A model generated the notes under the pieces. It saw only the letters and a list, made by a program, of their open reading frames with translations. It did not search any database and was not told where the DNA came from. A stretch of DNA of 5,690 nucleotides, from the NCBI GenBank assembly GCA_023442085.1, contig JAEZMT010000376.1, positions 1-5,690 of the forward strand, read 5' to 3'. The stretch comes from Pseudomonadota bacterium. Lineage in GTDB: Bacteria > Pseudomonadota > Alphaproteobacteria > Rhizobiales > Xanthobacteraceae. The first letter of the stretch is position 1. Each line of letters opens with the position of its first letter. Of the stretch, positions 1-5,322 are shown piece by piece. A program made the position numbers and the translations under genes.

Positions 1-1232
1 CGCTGCTCCAGATGTCCGAGGATGCGGTCGCGATACTTCGGCCCTTCCACGTCCCAGTCGATCTCCGCCTTGCCGAGATGCGGCACGGGGGAGAGCACGT
101 AGAAGGCGGTGGAGCCCTCGGGCGCAAGCGACTTGTCGGTGACGGTCGGCGCGTGGAGATAGAGGGAGAAATCCTCCGGCAGATCCGGGCCGCTGAAGAT
201 CTCGTTCACAAGACCCCGGTAGCGCGGGCCGAACAGCACCGTGTGGTGCTGGAGATGGTCCCACGTCCGGTTGGCGCCGAAATAGATCACGAACAGGGAC
301 ATGGAATGCCGCTTCTTCGCGAGCTTCGCGCCCTCCGCCTTCCCCCGCGCGCTGTTGCGCATGAGGTGGGCGTAGGTGTGCACCACGTCGGCATTGGAGG
401 CAACGAGATCGAACGGGATCGTCTCCCCGCCGACGCGCACGCCGGTCGCCCGGTCGCCCTCGACCACAATCTCGTCGACCTTGGCGGAGAGGTGAATCGT
501 GCCGCCGAGATCGGTGAAGAGCTTCACCATGCCCCGAACCAGCGCGCCGGTGCCGCCGCGGGGGAAGAACACGCCCCATTTGCGCTCCAGCGCATGGATG
601 AGGGCGTAGATGGACGAGGTGGAGAAGGGGTTTCCGCCCACCAGCAGCGAGTGGAAGGAGAACGCCTCGCGCAGGTGCTCGTCCTTGATGAAGCTCGACA
701 CCATCGAATAGACCGAGCGCCACGCCTGGAGCTTCGCCAGCTGCGGCCCGGCCTTCATCATGTCCGAGAAGCTGAGGAAGGGCACGGCGCCGAGCTTGAG
801 ATATCCCTCCTCGAACACCGCCTTGGAATAGGCGAAGAAGCGCCGGTAGCCCTCCACGTCCGCCGGATTGAAGGCGGCGATCTGGGCATCGAGGGCGGCC
901 TGATCATTCACATAGTCGAACTGCCGGCCATCGGACCACAGGAGCCGGTAGAAGGGCGAGACCGGCATCAGGTCCACGTAATCGCTCAGGCGCCGGCCCG
1001 CGGCCTCGTAGACCTCTTCGAGGCAGGAGGGGTCGGTGATGACGGTCGGGCCACCATCGAAGGTAAAGCCCTTGTCCTCATAGACATAGGCCCGTCCGCC
1101 GGGCTTGTCCCGCTGCTCGAAGACGGTGCTGGCGATGCCGGCGGCCTGCAGGCGGATGGCAAGGGCGAGACCGCCGAAGCCGGACCCGATAACGGCGGCG
1201 CGGCGGGGGGACGTGGTGGCATCAAGCATCAT
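1..1232 (-). CDS. crtI: Phytoene desaturase CrtI (3' end beyond window)
   Basis: CrtI is an FAD-dependent, membrane-associated desaturase that converts 15-cis-phytoene to lycopene by successive dehydrogenations. I translated the minus strand: 410 codons are visible of a family length near 490-510, so about 90 C-terminal residues, including the second conserved FAD-contact region, are off the left edge. Visible signatures are the Rossmann loop GSGFGG (residues 16-21), the FEQRDKPGGRAY stretch (about 38-49), the TFDGGPTVITDP motif just after it, HALERKWGVFFPRGGTGALV (about 213-232) and a late APTVTDKSLAPEG motif, all typical of bacterial CrtI. The reading frame is unbroken. The start at 1232 overlaps the crtY stop by one base (TGATG). 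A second ATG follows at 1229. No good ribosome binding site precedes either, so translation is probably coupled to crtY. Four-step desaturation to lycopene is inferred from the partner cyclase; a related desaturase such as CrtN or CrtD is less likely given the motifs. Confidence 0.95.
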   Translation of the reverse strand, partial: MMLDATTSPRRAAVIGSGFGGLALAIRLQAAGIASTVFEQRDKPGGRAYVYEDKGFTFDGGPTVITDPSCLEEVYEAAGRRLSDYVDLMPVSPFYRLLWSDGRQFDYVNDQAALDAQIAAFNPADVEGYRRFFAYSKAVFEEGYLKLGAVPFLSFSDMMKAGPQLAKLQAWRSVYSMVSSFIKDEHLREAFSFHSLLVGGNPFSTSSIYALIHALERKWGVFFPRGGTGALVRGMVKLFTDLGGTIHLSAKVDEIVVEGDRATGVRVGGETIPFDLVASNADVVHTYAHLMRNSARGKAEGAKLAKKRHSMSLFVIYFGANRTWDHLQHHTVLFGPRYRGLVNEIFSGPDLPEDFSLYLHAPTVTDKSLAPEGSTAFYVLSPVPHLGKAEIDWDVEGPKYRDRILGHLEQ

Positions 1233-2386
1233 CAGGAACCGGTGGCGGCTTTCGTCTCGGGCAGGCAGGAAATGGCCTTCAGCACCGATACGGGCGGGCG
1301 GCCCGTGAGGATGCGTGCCTTGTCCTTGAAGGTGAGGCGATCCCCGTAAAAGCGCGCGATCAGGTCTTCGGGCAAGCGATAAAAGCGCTCAAGGATGGCA
1401 TAGCGGCGATCCGGCGCGGCGGCGCGGAACAGCATTCTGTTGAGCAGCCGGAAAAAGCCACGGCTGTCCCACCGCTTGCGCGCATAGTCGCGCACGAAGG
1501 CGGACAGGGCCGGGCCGGAGAGGTCCGGCAGCTCGCTTACGAGGTCCGCGAGCTCCATCGCATCCGGCAGGGAATAGCCCGTCGTGGGGTGGAACAGCGC
1601 CGCGCGCAGCCCGACCCGCGCCACCCCGGGCGGCGCCTCGGCCAGGAAGGCGCCGATATCCCCGCCGAGGGCGATGGGCAGGACGCCCTCCTCCTCGCGC
1701 ACCACATGCTCGATGTCCCAGCCCTGCCCGGCGGCATAGGTGGCGATGCGGCGCCGCAAGACGTCGGCCGGAAGCTCGGGACCGTCGGAATAATAGGTAT
1801 CCTCGATCAGCAGCGTCTGCGGATCGAGCGGCAGCACATAGACGAAGCGATAGCCGTCAATTTGCTCCACCCGCGCATCCATGATGATGGGCCGGGCGAG
1901 GCCGTGCGGCCGGGCTAGTTGCACTTCCTGCCCGATGAATTTCTGGAACCCGAGGTCGAGATGGCGGGACGTCACCTGCCCGCGCCCGTCGATCACCGCT
2001 CCCGCGTCGATCCGCTCTCCGCCGGCGAGGACGACATGGTCCGCCGCCACATGGGCGACCTTGGCGTTCAGGCGGATGGAGGTGTGCAGCCGCTCGTGCA
2101 TCACCTGCGACAGGCGCTCGGAGGTGACGGTGCCGTAGTGGCCCTTGAGGATGCGGGAGTAGGCGGGGAAATGCACGTCGTTCCCCATCCACACATGAGC
2201 GCGGAACGGGCTGAGGAAGGCATGCTGCATGCGTTCGAAATCGCTGGAATGGTACGACCAGCTGTGGTTGCCGCCGACGCTCTCGCCCGCCTCCAGCAGC
2301 AGCATGCGGACCCGGCCGCGGCGCTGGGCGATGCGGGCGGCGAGCAGGCAGTTGGCGAGCCCGGCACCGACGAAAACGATATCCAT
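1232..2386 (-). CDS. crtY: Lycopene beta-cyclase CrtY
   Basis: CrtY is a flavin-dependent cyclase that turns the linear ends of lycopene into beta-rings, giving gamma- then beta-carotene, in a reaction with no net redox change. The 384-residue product matches the usual length of the proteobacterial CrtY type (about 380-390). Signatures in order: N-terminal dinucleotide-binding VGAGLANCLLA (6-16), GGNHSWSYHSSD (38-49), FPAYSRILKGHYG (73-85), MDARVEQIDGYRFVYVLPL (169-187), LIEDTYYSD (193-201) holding the acidic residue (Glu195) that corresponds to the essential glutamate of Pantoea CrtY, GLRAALFHPTTGYSLPDA (259-276), RGFFRLLNRMLF (309-320) and RFYRLPEDLIARFYG (334-348). These align by eye with Pantoea CrtY nearly throughout. 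The gene is first in the visible carotenoid unit, so crtE is not directly upstream. The sequence before the ATG at 2386 is G-rich but has no clear AGGAG. The CrtY type, not CrtL or the heterodimeric CrtYc/Yd, is clear. Confidence 0.96.
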   Translation of the reverse strand: MDIVFVGAGLANCLLAARIAQRRGRVRMLLLEAGESVGGNHSWSYHSSDFERMQHAFLSPFRAHVWMGNDVHFPAYSRILKGHYGTVTSERLSQVMHERLHTSIRLNAKVAHVAADHVVLAGGERIDAGAVIDGRGQVTSRHLDLGFQKFIGQEVQLARPHGLARPIIMDARVEQIDGYRFVYVLPLDPQTLLIEDTYYSDGPELPADVLRRRIATYAAGQGWDIEHVVREEEGVLPIALGGDIGAFLAEAPPGVARVGLRAALFHPTTGYSLPDAMELADLVSELPDLSGPALSAFVRDYARKRWDSRGFFRLLNRMLFRAAAPDRRYAILERFYRLPEDLIARFYGDRLTFKDKARILTGRPPVSVLKAISCLPETKAATGS

Positions 2387-2438
2387 GCCCCGCCCCGCTT
2401 CTCGTGCCGCGTTCCCTTGGGTCGCCCTTCCTTAAAGC

Positions 2439-2467
2439 CGAATAGCTGGAGCCCGCCCGCCTGTCAC
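2439..2467 (-). promoter_or_regulatory. Candidate sigma70-type promoter for crtY-crtI
   Basis: Read on the minus strand, GTGACA (2467-2462) matches the TTGACA -35 consensus at 5 of 6 positions. After a 17-base spacer comes TATTCG (2444-2439), which matches TATAAT at only 3 of 6. Transcription would begin near 2432, giving a leader of about 45 bases before the crtY ATG at 2386. Spacing and place are right, but the -10 is poor and such matches arise by chance, so this is only a candidate. Confidence 0.3.
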
Positions 2468-2597
2468 CCCCTGCGTCGTCAGGGATGCGGCCTGGTGCCG
2501 CTGCGACTCGCTCTCACTTGCGGGTGGGGGCGCGGGAACTTACCTCACGGGAGCACACTGCGCCGGCGAACCTTCGCCAGACCCGCGTGACGCCGGA

Positions 2598-2621
2598 CGG
2601 GCCGAAGCCCCAACCGGCCCG
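2598..2621 (+). promoter_or_regulatory. Small hairpin at the DUF983 ribosome binding site
   Basis: CGGGCCG (2598-2604) and CGGCCCG (2615-2621) are perfect 7-base complementary arms around a 10-base loop. The right arm ends on the first G of the GGGAG ribosome binding site (2621-2625), which is 5 bases before the ATG at 2631. If the RNA folds this way the stem would abut the ribosome binding site and could reduce or structure initiation. In GC-rich DNA a stem of this size can be accidental. Confidence 0.3.
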
Positions 2622-2630
2622 GGAGATATC

Positions 2631-3038
2631 ATGAACGAACAGCATTGGCCGCGTCTCTCGCCCCTGTCCACGGGCGTGCGAGGCCGCTGCCCCCGCTGCG
2701 GCGAGGGCCACCTTTTCAATGGCTTCCTGACCATTGCCCCGGCCTGCGAGGTCTGCGGCCTCGACTATTCCTTTGCCGATCCGGCGGACGGGCCGGCCTT
2801 CTTCGTCATGTGCTTCGCCTGCGTGCCGGCCGTGCTGTTCGCGATCTGGCTGGAGGTGGCTTATCAGGCGCCCTACTGGGTCCACCTCGTAACCACGCTG
2901 CCGCTCTTGCTACTCACCTGCATACCCCCCCTGCGACCGTTGAAGGGGTGGCTGGTGGCGAGCCAGTATTATTACAAGGCCGAGGAAGGCCGCCGCGTCA
3001 TCACCCCGTCCGCCCCCGAGGGACGGACGGGCGCCTGA
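2631..3038 (+). CDS. DUF983 family zinc-ribbon membrane protein
   Basis: The 135-residue product matches the DUF983 family, small proteins common in Alphaproteobacteria and of no established function. The N-terminal part has two CxxC pairs, C20-P-R-C23 followed by GEGHLF, and C39-E-V-C42 followed by GLDY, which together look like a zinc ribbon. The family-typical DGPAFF (53-58) leads into a first membrane helix (about 56-78). PYWVHL (81-86) leads into a second (about 84-102), and LRPLKGWLVASQYYYKAEEG (101-120) is the conserved tail; the last 15 residues look disordered. The ATG at 2631 has GGGAG 5 bases upstream. The gene stands alone on the plus strand: divergent from crtY and convergent with dctM after an 18-base gap. 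Nothing here ties it by operon to either neighbour. Metal binding is inferred from the cysteine pattern only. Confidence 0.93.
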   Translation: MNEQHWPRLSPLSTGVRGRCPRCGEGHLFNGFLTIAPACEVCGLDYSFADPADGPAFFVMCFACVPAVLFAIWLEVAYQAPYWVHLVTTLPLLLLTCIPPLRPLKGWLVASQYYYKAEEGRRVITPSAPEGRTGA

Positions 3039-3056
3039 CCTGTCCTCAGCCCCTCG

Positions 3057-4463
3057 TCAGCGGCCCAGTCCCATGGCGTGGGGCAGCCAGAGGGTGAGGC
3101 CGGGGATGTAGGTGATCGCGAGAAGCGCGATCATCAGTGGTATCAGCCAGGGCAGGATGGCGATGGTGGTGCGCTCCACCGAGAGCTTCGCCACCCGCGC
3201 CAGCACGAACAGAACCATGCCGAGCGGCGGGTGCAGCAGGCCGATCATCAGGTTCAGCGTCATGATGAGCCCGAAATGGATCGGGTCGATGCCGAGCTTG
3301 AGCACGATGGGCAGCAGGATCGGCACCAGGATCGTGATGGCTGCGATGGTGTCGATGAAGCAGCCCACGAACAGGATCAGCAGGTTGGCCAGCGCCAGGA
3401 ACACCCACTTGTTCTGGGTGAAGCCGAGGATGGCGTCGGACAGCATCTGCGCTGCCTGGCTCGCGGTGAGCAGCCACGCGAAGATGGACGCCGCGGTGAC
3501 GATGAACAGCACCGAGGCCGTCGTCTCGATGGTGTCGAAGGTCGCCTTCGCCAGCGTCTTCAGCGTCATGGAGCGGTAGCGCACAAGGCCGAGGAACAGC
3601 GACCAGATCACCGCCGCCACCGCCGCCTCGGTGGGCGTGAACCAGCCGAGCGTCATGCCCCCGATGAGGATCACCGGCGTCATCAGCGCCATGACGGCGG
3701 AAAAGTCGAAGTACCAGTCGAGCGCCACGAGCGCCGCGAGCGCGATGAGCACGGCCTGGTTGGTGGAGAGCCCGAGGGCGATCATCACGTAGACCGCCGC
3801 CGGGAACGCCAGCACGATCACCACCTCGACGCTGGCCGAGAGCAGTTGCCTCCAGTTGAAGGCGGCGTCCGAGCCCCAGCCGTTGCGGCGGGCGAAATAA
3901 GCCACCGTCCCCATCATCAGCAGCGTCATCACCACCCCGGGCACCACGCCGCCGAGGAAGAGCGCGCCGATGGAGACGTTGGCCAGCATGCCGTAGATGA
4001 CGAACGGCAGGCTCGGCGGAATGATCGGCCCCAGCGTCGCCGAAGCGGCGGTGACGCCCACCGCGAACTCGGTTGAATAGCCATGATCCTTCATGGCCTT
4101 GATCTCGATGGTGCCGAGACCGGCCGCATCCGCGATGGCGGTGCCGGACATGCCGGAGAAGATCACCGAGCCGATGATGTTCACCTGTCCCAGCCCGCCG
4201 CGCATCCACCCCACCAGCGCTACCGCGAAGGCATAGATGCGCCCGGTGACGCCGGCGATGTTCATGAGATTGCCGGCCAGGATGAAGAACGGCACAGCCA
4301 GCAGCGGGAAGCTCTCCACGCCGGCGATCATGCGTTGGGCGATGACCACGTCCGGCACCGTGCCGCTGACGAGGATATAGACCAGCGATGCCCCGGCCAT
4401 GGAGATGGCCACAGGCACGCCGCAAAGCATCAGGACGAGAAACCCGCCGATGAGCAGCCACAT
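3057..4463 (-). CDS. dctM: TRAP transporter large permease (DctM family)
   Basis: DctM is the large membrane subunit of a tripartite ATP-independent periplasmic (TRAP) transporter. It forms the ion-coupled translocation channel and works with DctQ and a periplasmic binding protein. The 468-residue product is very hydrophobic and carries family signatures: FFILAGNLMN (59-68), SVIFSGMSGTAIADAAGLGT (99-118), ATLGPIIPPSLPFVIYG (142-158), GGMTLGWFTPTEAAVAA (268-284), FVGCFIDTIAAITILVPILLPI (365-386, read in parts) and HPPLGMVLFV (411-420). The usual length is about 425-440; the excess sits around residues 212-258, where two added hydrophobic stretches (about 213-231 and 236-249) precede the TPTEA half. 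The gene begins 3 bases after the dctQ stop, with AAGGGGG 8 bases before its ATG. It ends the operon, 18 bases from the convergent DUF983 stop, with no terminator hairpin in between. The substrate is unknown; dctM is a family name, not a claim of dicarboxylate transport. Confidence 0.95.
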   Translation of the reverse strand: MWLLIGGFLVLMLCGVPVAISMAGASLVYILVSGTVPDVVIAQRMIAGVESFPLLAVPFFILAGNLMNIAGVTGRIYAFAVALVGWMRGGLGQVNIIGSVIFSGMSGTAIADAAGLGTIEIKAMKDHGYSTEFAVGVTAASATLGPIIPPSLPFVIYGMLANVSIGALFLGGVVPGVVMTLLMMGTVAYFARRNGWGSDAAFNWRQLLSASVEVVIVLAFPAAVYVMIALGLSTNQAVLIALAALVALDWYFDFSAVMALMTPVILIGGMTLGWFTPTEAAVAAVIWSLFLGLVRYRSMTLKTLAKATFDTIETTASVLFIVTAASIFAWLLTASQAAQMLSDAILGFTQNKWVFLALANLLILFVGCFIDTIAAITILVPILLPIVLKLGIDPIHFGLIMTLNLMIGLLHPPLGMVLFVLARVAKLSVERTTIAILPWLIPLMIALLAITYIPGLTLWLPHAMGLGR

Positions 4464-4466
4464 GGC

Positions 4467-5048
4467 TCAGTCCCCCTTGTGATCGTAGGTGCCCTCGAAC
4501 GCCTCGGGGCGTTCGAGCACGCTGTAGCCACGGCGGATGTTGCCGACGGCCACCTGGACCGAGCGGATGAGCATCATCACGAAGCCGAAGAGGACCGCGT
4601 AGTAGACGACGCTCTTGGGCGCATCGACCATCACCATGGGCTCGTCACCCACGAGCGCGATGTAGCGGACCATCAGCCACACGCCGTAGGCGATGAAGCC
4701 CGTGCGCACGAGATCCACGAACAGCGACAGCACCCGTCCCGCCGGCTCCGGGATGAAGCGATAGATGAGGTCCACCTGGATGTGCCGCGAGAGCCGCACG
4801 CACATGGCCGCGCCGATGAACACCACCGCCACGAGGCAGTAGGTGGCCAGTTCTTCGGTCCAGGAGAAACTGTCGTTCAGCACGTAACGAGTGAAGAACT
4901 GGGTGAACACCAGCCCCGCCATGATCCAGAAGATGGCGAGGGTGATCCAGTCTTCGAAGGCGTAGCCGGAAAGGTCCACCTCCTCCTGCTGCTCGAACGT
5001 ATGGGCGAGTTCCTCGCCGGTAACGCGGGTGTGGACTTCTTGGGCCAT
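4467..5048 (-). CDS. dctQ: TRAP transporter small permease (DctQ family)
   Basis: DctQ is the small four-helix membrane subunit of TRAP transporters; it pairs with DctM and supports docking of the binding protein. From the ATG at 5048 the product is 193 residues, normal for the family. Helices are at about 33-53, 66-84, 106-128 and 146-168. The family motif RYVLNDSFSWTEELATY (54-70) leads to VFIGAAMCVRLSRHIQVDL (76-94). The frame stays open upstream to an ATG at 5198 (243 residues), but those 50 extra residues include LTPGPSPARGEG, the translation of an intergenic palindromic repeat, and no family homology, so I reject that start. The ATG at 5048 has only a weak ribosome binding site (GGA about 10 bases upstream). 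It is 274 bases after dctP and 3 bases before dctM. The N-terminal 30 residues are acidic and polar before the first helix, longer than in many DctQ proteins. Confidence 0.92.
   Translation of the reverse strand: MAQEVHTRVTGEELAHTFEQQEEVDLSGYAFEDWITLAIFWIMAGLVFTQFFTRYVLNDSFSWTEELATYCLVAVVFIGAAMCVRLSRHIQVDLIYRFIPEPAGRVLSLFVDLVRTGFIAYGVWLMVRYIALVGDEPMVMVDAPKSVVYYAVLFGFVMMLIRSVQVAVGNIRRGYSVLERPEAFEGTYDHKGD
4471..4478 (-). promoter_or_regulatory. Ribosome binding site of dctM inside the end of dctQ
   Basis: On the minus strand AAGGGGGA lies 8 bases before the dctM ATG at 4463. It is formed by the last three codons of dctQ (Lys-Gly-Asp, AAG GGG GAC). The arrangement supports translational coupling of the two permease subunits. 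Confidence 0.7.
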
Positions 5049-5133
5049 GAAGGGGTCCGGGATGGGGGAACAGGAAAGGTCAGCGGCGATATGGAAAGAT
5101 TGGATGAGGCGCGCATCGGCCGACCCGGACAGA

Positions 5134-5177
5134 CTCCCCTCCCCCCTTGCGGGAGAGGGGCCGGGGGTGAGGGGGGC
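5134..5177 (-). repeat. Palindromic intergenic repeat, copy A
   Basis: The minus strand reads GCCCCCCTCACCCC, then CCCTCTCCCGCAAGGGG, then a GAGGGGAG arm, closely matching copy B in inverted orientation. The internal dyad around GCAAG is slightly degenerate in the GGGG arm. Translated in the dctQ frame it gives PLTPGPSPARGEG, the familiar signature of this repeat type in over-extended proteobacterial proteins. Confidence 0.85.
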
Positions 5178-5222
5178 GGCCTCGGCGATCACGGACATCG
5201 GCGGTTGGGACGAGCGGATGCA

Positions 5223-5262
5223 GCCCCCTCACCCCAACCCTCTCCCGCAAGGGGAGAGGGAG
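5223..5262 (+). repeat. Palindromic intergenic repeat, copy B
   Basis: The core is a perfect 9-base inverted repeat, CCCTCTCCC (5238-5246) and GGGAGAGGG (5252-5260), around the loop GCAAG. It is preceded by GCCCCCTCACCCCAA (5223-5237). Copy B is inverted relative to copy A with about 45 bases between, so each copy can form its own hairpin or the two can pair as one long stem of roughly 40 bases with some mismatches. Confidence 0.88.
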
Positions 5263-5287
5263 CCCATCGGGGGAGAGGGAGCCGATC
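5251..5287 (+). repeat. Tandem duplication of the repeat's right arm
   Basis: Positions 5251-5268 (GGGGAGAGGGAGCCCATC) and 5270-5287 (GGGGAGAGGGAGCCGATC) agree at 17 of 18 bases with a period of 19. This looks like a local slippage duplication of the right arm of copy B and its flank. The extra arm could compete to pair with the CCCTCTCCC arm. Confidence 0.8.
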
Positions 5288-5322
5288 AAGGACCCGCGGG
5301 AGTCCAACGCCCCCGCCGAGCC

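Larger units (their letters stand above)
2387..2630. other. Divergent intergenic region between crtY and the DUF983 gene
   Basis: These 244 bases hold no supported gene and must carry the start signals for both the carotenoid unit (minus strand) and the DUF983 gene (plus strand). I see one moderate sigma70-like candidate for crtY (2439-2467), a GGGAG ribosome binding site for the DUF983 gene at 2621-2625, and a small hairpin partly overlapping that site (2598-2621). I found no clear plus-strand promoter: a TTGCGG at 2518-2523 lacks a convincing partner -10. No operator with clear dyad symmetry, such as the TGT-N12-ACA type bound by CrtJ/PpsR, was found. Confidence 0.7.
5049..5322. other. Repeat-bearing gap between dctP and dctQ
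   Basis: These 274 bases lie inside the TRAP operon and hold no supported gene. They contain two inverted copies of a GC-rich palindromic repeat (5134-5177 and 5223-5262), a tandem duplication of one arm (5251-5287), and an imperfect 16-base palindrome at 5290-5305 close to the dctP stop. None of the hairpins is followed by a run of T on the minus strand, so no intrinsic terminator is evident. I saw no strong promoter for dctQM in the 5049-5130 part. Confidence 0.8.

Noticed and set aside
12..1349. Plus-strand open frame of 445 codons opposite crtI
   Set aside because: It lies antisense to a clear CrtI coding sequence and continues into the end of crtY; its product is rich in Glu, Gly, His and Arg with no family motif. 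In GC-rich DNA the antisense frame of a real gene is often open by codon bias alone.
1919..2590. Plus-strand open frame of 223 codons across crtY and the divergent gap
   Set aside because: Antisense to conserved CrtY motifs, with no ribosome binding site or family motif of its own.
2514..2885. Minus-strand open frame of 123 codons opposite the DUF983 gene
   Set aside because: It is antisense to the conserved cysteine pairs and DGPAFF motif of DUF983 and has no recognisable feature.
3035..3060. Bidirectional terminator between DUF983 and dctM
   Set aside because: Only a 5-base pairing CTGAC/GTCAG around a 16-base loop is present, with no T run on either side; too weak to call.
3078..4076. 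Plus-strand open frame of 332 codons opposite dctM
   Set aside because: Its product is a low-complexity string of His, Arg, Asp, Glu and Gln, which is what the complement of hydrophobic membrane codons gives. The minus-strand DctM motifs are decisive.
3046..4461. Second long minus-strand frame over dctM
   Set aside because: Same strand but a different frame; its product is rich in Arg, Gly and His and matches nothing, while the neighbouring frame gives a full DctM protein.
5238..5260. Intrinsic terminator after dctP
   Set aside because: The hairpin is strong, but no T run follows on the minus strand, so it does not meet the rule for a Rho-independent terminator.
5134..5287. CRISPR array
   Set aside because: Only two copies, in opposite orientation, with no regular spacers; the duplicated arm is directly adjacent.
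5080..5307. Minus-strand frame of 75 codons in the dctP-dctQ gap
   Set aside because: Its product contains PLPLRERVGVRG-type strings, the out-of-frame translation of the palindromic repeat, so it is an artefact.
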